Shown here: in pieces, positions 29,027-37,129 of the stretch
Layout of the letters: every line of letters begins with the position of its first letter
Position numbering within the stretch: position 1 is the first letter of the stretch
Virus record (IMG/VR): IMGVR_UViG_3300009034_000089
Coordinates: 1 to 42,736 of that record
DNA length: 42,736 bases
Origin: a virus
Strand: one strand, 5' to 3'
Notes under the pieces: model-generated
What the model was told of the DNA's origin: nothing
Seen by the model: only the letters and a program-made list of their open reading frames with translations
Databases searched by the model: none
Position numbers and translations under genes: made by a program

Positions 29027-29242
29027 TCAAGACAGATACGAAATTATTGCTATGATTGTTGCGACCGTGGAGAGGATTCCAAGACCGGCAATCCCGCCCC
29101 TCAGCCAGTTCCTGAAGCCGGTGTTCTTGTCAACGTCCGTTACAAGTTTCTCTATTCTCTTGTTCTGGTTTCTTAGATGTTCCTCTATCTTGGCTATCCT
29201 TTCCTTTATTTCCATCAGTATCGGCATGTGTGTATCGTTCAT
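29027..29242 (-). CDS. XhlA-like coiled coil with C-terminal membrane helix (71 aa)
   Basis: ATG at 29242 with GATGAAGAGATA. A heptad-rich helix (IKERIAKIEEHLRNQNKRIEKL ... ) is followed by NTGFRNWLRGG and one membrane span (GLGILSTVATIIAIISYL), the layout of haemolysin XhlA-like phage proteins that help holins. It lies well away from the end of the operon, so its role is not certain. Confidence 0.6.
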   Translation of the reverse strand: MNDTHMPILMEIKERIAKIEEHLRNQNKRIEKLVTDVDKNTGFRNWLRGGIAGLGILSTVATIIAIISYLS

Positions 29243-29406
29243 TGGTATCTCTTCATCCTTTTCCTCAAATCCGGGAATCTCTCGCAGTCCTTGAATATCT
29301 TCATGTAGCAGCGTTGGTATTCACCTCTCTCAGAGCATGTGTATTCCGTGCATAGTATTGGGATTTCTCCCTTGAATTCGTCTGTTATGTGTATCCTTTT
29401 CTTCAT
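29239..29406 (-). CDS. Small Cys-containing protein (55 aa)
   Basis: ATG at 29406 with GGAGAAAAAATAAG. Four cysteines (CTEYTC, C, C) around an YMKIFKDCERF segment could bind a metal or form disulfides. It overlaps the next start (ATGA). The role is unknown. Confidence 0.65.
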   Translation of the reverse strand: MKKRIHITDEFKGEIPILCTEYTCSERGEYQRCYMKIFKDCERFPDLRKRMKRYQ

Positions 29407-29409
29407 TGC

Positions 29410-29622
29410 TTATTTTTTCTCCTTGGATTCGGCTACCTTTTCAACGTTGATTGGCTCTTTCTTGTTCTCGTCTATCAGCTCGTTTATCTGCGCCAGACGG
29501 CCCTGTTGCTGTGCCAGATTCAAAGCCAGCTGGTTCGTCTGGTTCTGCATTGCCTGCAATTGCTGCGTCAATCTTTGTATGGTTTGTTGTAGCTCAATCC
29601 TTTTCTTTTTCAAATTTTCCAT
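29410..29622 (-). CDS. Gln-rich coiled-coil protein (70 aa)
   Basis: ATG at 29622 with GAGGTGAATAG. Almost entirely a Gln/Leu coiled coil (QQTIQRLTQQLQAMQNQTNQ), with a charged tail. Probably oligomeric and structural or regulatory; no family is recognised. Confidence 0.6.
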   Translation of the reverse strand: MENLKKKRIELQQTIQRLTQQLQAMQNQTNQLALNLAQQQGRLAQINELIDENKKEPINVEKVAESKEKK

Positions 29623-29631
29623 CTATTCACC

Positions 29632-29844
29632 TCAACTTATAATGTCTTCAGTATCTATCGTAATCTGCTTTCTGGCTGCCACGAATTCTCTTTCTTCCAC
29701 TACTCTTTTCACATGCCTTATGATGCACTTCTTGAAATGCTCCATGTCTGTGTCTGCTTCGTCTTTTGGGAATTTGTCCACGAATGCATCGCTTATTCTC
29801 TTGGCAACCGTTGCGTTCGGTATCGTGAATGTGACTTCTATCAT
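29632..29844 (-). CDS. Small hypothetical protein (70 aa)
   Basis: ATG at 29844 with TAGGAGGATAAT. Starts with a strand (EVTFTIPN), followed by charged helices. A pattern often seen in small phage proteins near tail genes, with no known function. Confidence 0.6.
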   Translation of the reverse strand: MIEVTFTIPNATVAKRISDAFVDKFPKDEADTDMEHFKKCIIRHVKRVVEEREFVAARKQITIDTEDIIS

Positions 29845-29845
29845 A

Positions 29846-30430
29846 TTATCCTCCTATATAGTTCAAATCCAGTGCGGTTATCTTGCGCATGAACATCGCA
29901 TGGAATCCTTTGCCTTCTATCTGGGTTTTGACGTGGTTGCACTCGCAGGGCTGTCCGCCATTACAAGTATACTCGACTTCCTTGGCTAAATGCGTGAACA
30001 TCATGCTTGCGCCAATCGCTGGGTGGTGGTTGAACGACTGGTATTGAAGAGCCATCAATCCGCATTGTGGATGTTTCCTTATCTCCTCCATTGTCAACCT
30101 CAATGTGAAAGGCGGTATCAGTATGTCGTCATCCAGCCAGAACATCAACTCAGTGTCGACGAGTTCTGCCAGCTTCTTCCTTATCATGGATATATTCTCT
30201 TGCTTGGTATTTCCTGCTCTGCCCATCTTGTATAGCTCGACGTGCATGTCGCCGTACCAGTTGTTCTTTATTGCGGTCTCCAGCATTTCTGGCGTTCCGT
30301 CTGTGCTTCCATTGTCCATTATTATCACCCTTAATTTTATTCCCTGCTTCATCAGCCCTTTCAGCACGTTTTGTATCGTGTCGCTTCCGTTGAATGTCGG
30401 TATGCAGACTGTCAAATCATACATAATCAT
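29846..30430 (-). CDS. GT-A glycosyltransferase, family 2 type (194 aa)
   Basis: ATG at 30430 overlaps the fibre stop (ATGA); 30424 is also possible. It has the family-2 start LTVCIPTFNGSDTIQNVL, the nucleotide-sugar region IIMDNGSTDGTPE and the metal-binding DDD motif in MFWLDDDILIPP. It is about 190 residues long, so a minimal catalytic domain. Next to fibre genes it may glycosylate virion proteins or alter the host surface. Confidence 0.85.
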   Translation of the reverse strand: MIMYDLTVCIPTFNGSDTIQNVLKGLMKQGIKLRVIIMDNGSTDGTPEMLETAIKNNWYGDMHVELYKMGRAGNTKQENISMIRKKLAELVDTELMFWLDDDILIPPFTLRLTMEEIRKHPQCGLMALQYQSFNHHPAIGASMMFTHLAKEVEYTCNGGQPCECNHVKTQIEGKGFHAMFMRKITALDLNYIGG

Positions 30431-32796
30431 CACGGTGGAGCTATGTTTGTTATTATCCCTCCGCTGACTGTTACAGTTTCGCCGTCTCCATTGGTGAATG
30501 TGGCTGATACGCCGTTGTTGCCTCCGCAATCAAAGCATGAATCTGTCCTGATGATGCAACAGGAACAAACTCCATAGGAACCACCGCCGATATAGACGCA
30601 ACAACTGTTTCCCGCATCGTAGAAGCATGCCGCGTATGTCCCGTCGCCGAGGATGGCGCAGTTCGAAGAGCTGTCGCAGAAACATCCTGCGTTGGAACCG
30701 GTAATTAAACAGGCGTAATAAGAGCCATCAGAGGAGTAGAGTGCATTGGAACCATCAATAAGACACACGCACGTTGAAGAACCATCACAGAAAAAACCGG
30801 CTGCATTACCTGATGCTCCCTTCTCGCCACAAACACCATAGTATCCGTTGCAACCAAGAACCCCGCAGTTGTTCACATCCGCTCCGAAAATCCCGCAAGT
30901 TCCACAAATGCAACAATCAATATAAATCCCGTAAGTTCCGTCGAGTATGCAAACGGAATATGTGCTGTCGCATAAATAGCCGGCCTTGGACCCGTCGGCG
31001 AAATACGCACACCTCGCACTGTCGCAGAAGCACGCCGCACAAGAGCCAGTATCTCCGATGCAAGCGCAATAAGTTGTTCCTCCGGCACAAACATAACTGT
31101 TAGTTATAGTCACTGCGCCCGTTGTGTTGATAGGCGAACTCCCGAAATCGGTGGCAGAGCCATCCCATTTAATAGTGACATCCTGCCCAGCGCCGAGAGT
31201 CAGCCCTATTGTGTCAGAAGATATAACTATCCCGTAGTTATTCGACCCTTTCGTCAAATCAGCCATCCATATCCCGGCGAAGTTCGTTATCGCTGCGCCT
31301 CCAGTGCCGTCCATCCTTCCATCATCTATCTTGATGTAATTGACATTGGTGACGGAGCCAGTTCCATCATATATCCCGGCATCTCCCAAGTACAGCGTGT
31401 GTATGGCTGCCAAATCGCCTGAGCCTCTCTTCCAGCCCCCAGCTTTCAAGGCTGTCATATAACCTGTCGAGTCATTACTGGAATTGTATACGATGCTTCC
31501 TGCAATGGCTCTTAAATGTTTTGCCGTATTTCCTGAAGGGGCATAATTTCCCGCAAAATATAAGACAGTGGAATTTGCTGTTGTGCTGGTCGGGTTGTAA
31601 TTCACATAAGCTGCTGAATTCGCCTGTGGTGCGATTCCGACTCCTAGAATTCCAGCTCCTGCTACAGTACTGTCGGCGTGCATAGTTGCGCTTCTGAACA
31701 GATAGCCTCCTATGTCCAGATTCGCTGTCGCCGTCAAGCCAGCCAATGTCACCGTACCTGTGGTGGTGATACCCAATGCACTAAAATTGGCTACTCCTGC
31801 CCCTGCGTTAAACAAGAAATCAGTCCCGTCGTGGGTTATACTTCCCCACTCCGTCGTTGACTGTGCATCCGAGTGGAAGAACACTGTCGGCGTAGACTGG
31901 TTGGCGTGTTCGAAGTCGAACGTCTGGTCAGAGTGGTCGCAGATTATCATGTATCTTCCTTGATTATTGGCTGCAAAATCACTCAGGCTAATCATCAGCG
32001 CGTCGACTGTCTGATGTTCGCTGTACCTGATAGCGGAATGTGATGTCCCGCTAGCCCCGAACTGGAAGTCCTTGTTCCCATAGAATCCGAACTGGGTCGC
32101 GTCAAACCAGCCGACAAGTGTTCCCGCCGGCCTTATGTACAACGCCCCTGAATCGGTTCTGATTGACTTCAAAGCCCCGTCTGTTGAGTCTATTGTTATT
32201 GTGTCGGTTCCGTTTTTTGCTATAAGTTGGTCTGCCGTCACAGTGCCCGTGGTGGTGATGTTCTCATCTCCAAAAGAAATGTCCCCACCAGATGCCGTTA
32301 AAAGTAGGTCTCCGCCAGAGTCAATAGTAAATGATGCATAATTGCTTGCGTCATATTTCAACCGTAGTTGTTCTGTTGTTTCCAGTATGTCTAATTTTGC
32401 AGCAGGGGTAGTTACATTTATACCTACTCTCAAAGTTGAGGCATCTATCCTAAATATGTTGTTGTCGCCACCCACCTCTATGGCAAAGTCGGGATAATCA
32501 GACCCAGATAGTTTCCTTGCTGCAATCATTATGGAATCTGGCGTGTCGCCCGAAATCCACAGATACTCCGCATAGCTTATATTGTCAGGAGTCCTCCACC
32601 TTATGACCCCATCGACATCAAGGGGTCGGGCAGGCGTTGAGGCGTCTGCGCCTATTCCAATGCTGCCTGTGGTTGTTATGGCACCGCTTCCCGCATCCAG
32701 AGAATCAGCTGTTATGGCTCCAACAGTTATGGCTCCCCCAGGCATGTCGGACAAATCATTAAATGCTAAAACTTCTACTAATCCTGTCTTGTCCAC
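30430..32796 (-). CDS. Tail fibre with Cys-rich repeat tip (788 aa)
   Basis: GTG at 32796. Residues 1-560 resemble phage fibre shafts with Gly/Thr/Ala-rich strands (DISFGDENITTTGTVTADQL ... NFSALGITTTGTVTLAGL). Residues about 565-750 form a repeat rich in cysteine, glycine and tyrosine (for example CFCDSARCAYFADGSKAGYLC), giving some 40 cysteines. Such density is rare in viral fibres and may form a disulfide- or metal-cross-linked tip. The role is receptor binding. Confidence 0.75.
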   Translation of the reverse strand: MDKTGLVEVLAFNDLSDMPGGAITVGAITADSLDAGSGAITTTGSIGIGADASTPARPLDVDGVIRWRTPDNISYAEYLWISGDTPDSIMIAARKLSGSDYPDFAIEVGGDNNIFRIDASTLRVGINVTTPAAKLDILETTEQLRLKYDASNYASFTIDSGGDLLLTASGGDISFGDENITTTGTVTADQLIAKNGTDTITIDSTDGALKSIRTDSGALYIRPAGTLVGWFDATQFGFYGNKDFQFGASGTSHSAIRYSEHQTVDALMISLSDFAANNQGRYMIICDHSDQTFDFEHANQSTPTVFFHSDAQSTTEWGSITHDGTDFLFNAGAGVANFSALGITTTGTVTLAGLTATANLDIGGYLFRSATMHADSTVAGAGILGVGIAPQANSAAYVNYNPTSTTANSTVLYFAGNYAPSGNTAKHLRAIAGSIVYNSSNDSTGYMTALKAGGWKRGSGDLAAIHTLYLGDAGIYDGTGSVTNVNYIKIDDGRMDGTGGAAITNFAGIWMADLTKGSNNYGIVISSDTIGLTLGAGQDVTIKWDGSATDFGSSPINTTGAVTITNSYVCAGGTTYCACIGDTGSCAACFCDSARCAYFADGSKAGYLCDSTYSVCILDGTYGIYIDCCICGTCGIFGADVNNCGVLGCNGYYGVCGEKGASGNAAGFFCDGSSTCVCLIDGSNALYSSDGSYYACLITGSNAGCFCDSSSNCAILGDGTYAACFYDAGNSCCVYIGGGSYGVCSCCIIRTDSCFDCGGNNGVSATFTNGDGETVTVSGGIITNIAPP

Positions 32797-32811
32797 GACT
32801 AAATGGCTTGT

Positions 32812-33012
32812 CTATTCGGTCTGAACAGACACTTTGCCTAGTCCTGAACCATCATCAATAACCTTCATTGGAAGTCCAGTCCCGCCTACGGTAACTCCAT
32901 AAAGCTGACTTCTTATCGCAGTCGCACTTGTAGGCACTGACAGACCTGTTCCGGTTCCGACTTCCACGAACTTGTCGTATTCCCTTTGCTGTCTTGCGTC
33001 TGGTATTGCCAA
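32812..33012 (-). CDS. Small fibre-associated protein, TTG start (66 aa)
   Basis: TTG at 33012 behind a strong GGAGGTGTTAAGAA site. Reads MAIPDARQQREYDKFVEVG then a short beta part (TAIRSQLYGVTVGGTGLPMKV). It is probably a fibre base or structural subunit, by location. Confidence 0.6.
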   Translation of the reverse strand: MAIPDARQQREYDKFVEVGTGTGLSVPTSATAIRSQLYGVTVGGTGLPMKVIDDGSGLGKVSVQTE

Positions 33013-33072
33013 TTCTTAACACCTCCTTGATTTTGATTGTTTTATAGTAGACGGTTATCGGAGTACACGCGC

Positions 33073-33378
33073 CTACTTCTTTTCTTCTATCAGTTCCCTT
33101 ATTCTTATGATTTCGGCGTATAGCTGGTCATATGCTGTTCGCCATTGCTCCTCGTTCGGCTTGGTTATGTTCATTACCGGGATGGCGTCTTTCAGGTTTG
33201 TTGATATCCACAGCAGGTCGTTCTCGTCGCCTGTCTTTGGATGAATGAATCTGAAGAGTACGTTATTGAACAGCGAGTATATCTCTATGGTCTGTGTCCT
33301 GTTGATATAGAAGAATCTGTGTGTCGTGTCTACTCTCAAGCTTCTCAATGTGTTAAAATCTACATCGATTATTATCAT
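33073..33378 (-). CDS. Hypothetical protein beside portal (101 aa)
   Basis: ATG at 33378, directly after the portal gene stop. A beta-rich start (IIIDVDFNTLRSLRVDTTHRF) followed by a charged helix. It may be a head or tail-base protein; no family is recognised. Confidence 0.6.
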   Translation of the reverse strand: MIIIDVDFNTLRSLRVDTTHRFFYINRTQTIEIYSLFNNVLFRFIHPKTGDENDLLWISTNLKDAIPVMNITKPNEEQWRTAYDQLYAEIIRIRELIEEKK

Positions 33379-33379
33379 G

Positions 33380-35755
33380 TTAATCGGGCCTGAATACTAA
33401 TCTCGACCGGCAATTAGGATGCGCGGGCGGGCTGAACCCTTCCCAGTCCTTGTAATTGAACTTGTTACCGATTGGCTGTTCCTCGCCGTTCAGATGCCTG
33501 CATATCTCTGATGTCCTTCCATCCAGCTTGGCTACCCATTCCACTTTTCCTTTCATTCCTGACTGCATGTATCCTTCCAGCTTCCCGGCGTTTTCTGCTA
33601 GCGCTATCTCGGTCCTGGCTATGGTGTTTGCCCTGGTCTCAGCCACGTCGAATATCTTGGTTATCCTAGATTTCAGCTTCGGTATGCTCTCTCCCTGTAT
33701 CAGGCCGGTTTCTAGTTCCTTTCTCAGCTTTGATTTTATCTCTTCTCCTAAATCCCTGACATAGTCCAATGCGCGCCTCTCGATGAAGTTCATGGTGTTC
33801 CTGTTGGGTATGAAGTTCATGTCGAAATCCACTTCTATGCTGTCCAGTGATTTGAGGTAGGCTTCCTCAATGGCTTTCCGCACGGGTTCTTCCACTGTTT
33901 CCAGATTGATTATGTTCTTTAACTCCTGTATCGTGTCTTGGTCCAGCGCCTTGATTTCTTTCAGTTTGTCCTCGGCGGCGAACAGTTTCAATCTCTCCTT
34001 TATCTGTTTCTCCTGGAATTTGAACAGCTTCTTTAGTATCTTGTCTATCGCGGGCACTTCGAACTCTCCCATAATCAGCGGGCTTGTTATGTTGAATGCT
34101 TTTTGTCTGGGCCATTTTCCTGTTATCTTCTTATGCAGGGAGGCGCAGTACGCTTTTGGGTTCTTCTTGCCCTTGTTGGCTCTCACGCACGCATCGAAAT
34201 CCGCATACTTTCCGAATGGCTTTGTCTCTATGGCTTTCTTTTCTGTCTCCTTTTCCGTTTCTTCTTGTTCTTCGCCGAACCTTCCGAATCTCCCGAATCC
34301 TCCGAATGGGCTTGGTTGTGTCCCGCCTAGTTTATCTCCGCCCTCGACTGGTTCTAAGCCTTGTTCTTCCCTTATCTCGTTTGGTGTTCTCAGTTTGTTT
34401 CTTATCTGTAGCTGGTACAGCTCGTGCTTTTGAAGGTCCTCGTTGATGTCGTACATGTCGAACTGGAACTTGACATCGTCTATGCCTGAGACAACATCCT
34501 CGTCTTTCATTCCGGCGTTGATTACCACGCCGTTCTCGAACTCAGGGATTATCTCAGTGTTTATGTGGTATTCGAGCAGCTTCAAGATAGGCCGTATGGC
34601 TTTCCGTCTGAAGACTCTGCTCTGAATGACCTCTGTGGCCCTGTTGCTTGACTCGGTAAAACCAAGCTCAGAAGGTGTGACTCCGAAGCAGGCCCACAAC
34701 ACTTTTGAGAACCACTGGGACTGGCTTATGAGTTCCAACTCTGCATTTGAGAAACCAATCCTCTCGAACTTTCCTTCCTGATTTATGACAGGCATGTGGT
34801 AGAATCTCTTCCTGTAATCTCCCACTTCATTTTTTATCCTTGTGGCTTCCCTCCATTTCTCTGAGAACAATCTTATGTCCGGCTCGTTCGCGCCAATCAG
34901 CTGGAATACTCCCTTGGGTATGTTGTTGTCGGTGTAGTATTCTAAATTGTGGTCTATGCCGTAGACGAGCATCTGCACCGTGTCAAGGCAGATTTCAACC
35001 GGGCTTCTGCCGTATATGGAATCCGGTCTGGGGTTCCTTTGGATGTATACTATTTCCCTCCTGCCGAACGGCATCGGTCTAGCGCCGGTTATCCATCCGT
35101 ACTGGAAATAGGCCGCTTGCTCGGCCACCTGGTTCAGCGTCATCATGGCTTGCTGTCTTGGCTGGCCGGTGCTTGTCCAGAAATCCGGGTTGTTCCATGT
35201 GCCGGCGAAGTCGGCCGTGATTATGTCGACCTTGTTCTGGAACGTTCCGAATATATCGACGTTTATGGTGAACGTGCCGCCGTCCCTCACATAGAGTTCC
35301 CTCATCTGACCAGCTATATCAAAGACTTTCACCCACACGCCGGAGTCTATCGTCAGGATATCCCTTATTATTTTTTTCAGCTGGGAACCGAACGACTCCT
35401 TGTTGATGTTTGGGTTGTCGAAGAATTCCTTCACCGATTTGCAGTGTTCCTCGCTTGAGCCGGTGCTTTCGCCTGGCTCGTTATCCTCTTTTGGAACTAT
35501 ATTCCATTCGACTGCCATTATCTCGTCTATGATTGTGGATATGCACATCTCGACGAAAGGGGTTGCAGCCAGTCTTCTTTGTTCTGGTATGTCGATGAAA
35601 CGGGGGTAGCCGAATGGCGGCTTGTATAGAAATTTGGGAATGACAGCCTTGTATATGCTCTTGTTTACATCCACTGTCCTGTCTACTGCGAATCTCGTGT
35701 TTTGCAATCCCAGCGCCGATGTTATCTTGGCCAAGACGTTTTGTGCTACTGGCAT
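33380..35755 (-). CDS. Portal protein fused to MuF-type C-terminal domain (791 aa)
   Basis: Start at ATG 35755; a TTG at 35776 is in frame. Residues about 30-430 are a phage portal (FVEMCISTIIDEIMAVEWNI ... RREIVYIQRNPRPDSIYGRSPVE ... GVTPSELGFTESSNRAT). Residues about 560-620 form a charged linker, and the last ~130 residues are a Phage_Mu_F/MuF domain (IARTEIALAENAGKLEGYM ... LDGRTSEICRHLNGE ... PPAHPNCRSRLVF). MuF proteins help package internal proteins. The fusion means portal and MuF parts are made as one 12-mer ring. Confidence 0.9.
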   Translation of the reverse strand: MPVAQNVLAKITSALGLQNTRFAVDRTVDVNKSIYKAVIPKFLYKPPFGYPRFIDIPEQRRLAATPFVEMCISTIIDEIMAVEWNIVPKEDNEPGESTGSSEEHCKSVKEFFDNPNINKESFGSQLKKIIRDILTIDSGVWVKVFDIAGQMRELYVRDGGTFTINVDIFGTFQNKVDIITADFAGTWNNPDFWTSTGQPRQQAMMTLNQVAEQAAYFQYGWITGARPMPFGRREIVYIQRNPRPDSIYGRSPVEICLDTVQMLVYGIDHNLEYYTDNNIPKGVFQLIGANEPDIRLFSEKWREATRIKNEVGDYRKRFYHMPVINQEGKFERIGFSNAELELISQSQWFSKVLWACFGVTPSELGFTESSNRATEVIQSRVFRRKAIRPILKLLEYHINTEIIPEFENGVVINAGMKDEDVVSGIDDVKFQFDMYDINEDLQKHELYQLQIRNKLRTPNEIREEQGLEPVEGGDKLGGTQPSPFGGFGRFGRFGEEQEETEKETEKKAIETKPFGKYADFDACVRANKGKKNPKAYCASLHKKITGKWPRQKAFNITSPLIMGEFEVPAIDKILKKLFKFQEKQIKERLKLFAAEDKLKEIKALDQDTIQELKNIINLETVEEPVRKAIEEAYLKSLDSIEVDFDMNFIPNRNTMNFIERRALDYVRDLGEEIKSKLRKELETGLIQGESIPKLKSRITKIFDVAETRANTIARTEIALAENAGKLEGYMQSGMKGKVEWVAKLDGRTSEICRHLNGEEQPIGNKFNYKDWEGFSPPAHPNCRSRLVFRPD

Positions 35756-35800
35756 AAGTATGAACGTTTCTTCCAATTCGTGATTGATTGTTGGAATGAC

Positions 35801-35811
35801 TTATATTTAAA
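35801..35811 (-). promoter_or_regulatory. TATA-like element upstream of the portal
   Basis: TTTAAATATAAGTC on the minus strand, about 50 bases before the portal ATG and inside the end of the methyltransferase gene. It fits an internal late promoter, with a leader that includes GGAAGAAACG. Confidence 0.45.
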
Positions 35812-36565
35812 GCTTAGTGAACTTGCCAGCTAACCCGGTTCCCAATCCTAAATAGCCAAATAACTTGTCAATCTTGAGGACTTGTTTCATTATCGGAAGC
35901 ATTTTATTGTATAGGTTTAAACCCCTATCCTCAAAGCATCCCGCGCTTAGTAAATCTGGTTTTGTCTCCCAGTTCCTGAAAAATAGGTTGGTGTAGATTG
36001 TTATCAGTGCCTTGAGCATGGGAAAACCATAGTACTGCATGGACTGTGTCTCGAAGCCGTTGCTCTCGAACAGCTTGCGCAGGGAGTTCTTGGTATATAT
36101 CCTGTAATGGTTGGGGACTTTTAGCTGACTTTTCTCCGATGGAACTGTCACTATCACGGCGCCGTTTCTCTTTAGTTTTTCTCTGAAGAATTGGATGACA
36201 TCATCTTCATGCTCTATGTGCTCCAGGACTTCGGTGCATATTATTGCGTCGTAATCGTTTGGCAGGTTGTTCTTCTTTTCATCTCCCAAGAAGTACTTTG
36301 CGTTGTTTCTGGCGCCTTTTTTGGCAAGCTCTATACAGAACGGGGTCATGTCGAGGCCGTGGCATATAGTTGTATTGTCCTGGGAAATGATATTGAGCAA
36401 TGTACCTACACCAGAACCGAAATCGAGTATCCTTTTGTTTTTGGTTGGGCCGAGCATGTTGAGGACCAAGTCCTGCCTGACCATGAAGACTATGCCCTTT
36501 TGTTGCCATTTGGCTTTCTGGGCTTGCTTGTGTGTGTATACATTGTAATCTGGATATCCCTTCAT
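35807..36565 (-). CDS. Class I SAM methyltransferase (252 aa)
   Basis: ATG at 36565 with AGGACATAAT. SAM motif I RILDFGSGVGTLLNI (residues 45-60), then a motif II region at LGDEKKNNLP and motif post-II YDAIICTEVLEHIEHEDDV, typical of Methyltransf_11/23 enzymes acting on small molecules, sugars or lipids. Near fibre and glycosyltransferase genes it may modify glycans; the substrate is unknown. Confidence 0.85.
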   Translation of the reverse strand: MKGYPDYNVYTHKQAQKAKWQQKGIVFMVRQDLVLNMLGPTKNKRILDFGSGVGTLLNIISQDNTTICHGLDMTPFCIELAKKGARNNAKYFLGDEKKNNLPNDYDAIICTEVLEHIEHEDDVIQFFREKLKRNGAVIVTVPSEKSQLKVPNHYRIYTKNSLRKLFESNGFETQSMQYYGFPMLKALITIYTNLFFRNWETKPDLLSAGCFEDRGLNLYNKMLPIMKQVLKIDKLFGYLGLGTGLAGKFTKL

Positions 36566-36566
36566 A

Positions 36567-36941
36567 TTATGTCCTTTTGAATTTGCCGAAGTCGTGCTTG
36601 TAATCTTTGGTCATCTTCGTTATCCAGCCCTTGCAGTATATTTTAACCAGCCAGCTAGCCAAGCAGACCGGGTTGATTTCCAGGTTGAGTTTCTTGTTTA
36701 ATTTATCAAGTGTTCCGAGAAATGATTTGGCATGGTCTTTGGCTATGCTTATTCCAGTGGTTTTCGATTCTGGCACTTTTGGCAACAATGGAACGGCATT
36801 GGGATACTTGAGCCACATCTTTGCGCCCAGAGCGTACCAAGGCCTTAATGCGGATTCGACTATGTATTGCGGCTTGCCTGGCCGGTATTTGCAGTATTTC
36901 TCCAATAGGCTTACGGCTTCCTCTTCGATATGTATTTGCAT
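36567..36941 (-). CDS. Hypothetical protein (124 aa)
   Basis: ATG at 36941 with GGAGAATCCT. A helical, basic protein with IEEEAVSLLEKYCKYRPGKPQ and LLPKVPESKTTGISIAKDH. Only partly hydrophobic at the end. No family is recognised. Confidence 0.55.
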   Translation of the reverse strand: MQIHIEEEAVSLLEKYCKYRPGKPQYIVESALRPWYALGAKMWLKYPNAVPLLPKVPESKTTGISIAKDHAKSFLGTLDKLNKKLNLEINPVCLASWLVKIYCKGWITKMTKDYKHDFGKFKRT

Positions 36942-37098
36942 AGGATTCTCCAGTACTGGTCGTCCAGCCAACATGACAAAGCCAACATGACAACCTGAAA
37001 TAGCTGTCCCTGACATATAAGAATCTGTCCTCGAACCACCAAGTTATATGGTTCTTTTTCATCACCGACCTGTAATAGAGTATTTTCAGTTCTTTCAT
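36706..37098 (-). pseudogene. Small gene frameshifted by a 14-bp tandem duplication
   Basis: ATG at 37098 with GGTGAATA. The first 35 residues look like a real protein (MKELKILYYRSVMKKNHITW). A perfect 14-bp tandem duplication (36966-36993) then shifts the frame. With one copy removed, the protein is 57 residues, ending at 36911 (SCWLDDQYWRILCKY ... KRKP). As it stands, the frame runs on antisense to sense into the next gene as nonsense. Confidence 0.6.
36966..36993. repeat. 14-bp tandem duplication
   Basis: Two adjacent copies of AGCCAACATGACAA. The length is not a multiple of three, so it changes the frame of the gene across it. It looks recent (no differences). Confidence 0.9.
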
Positions 37099-37129
37099 TA
37101 TTCACCTTTTGATAGTAACATTTAAATAT

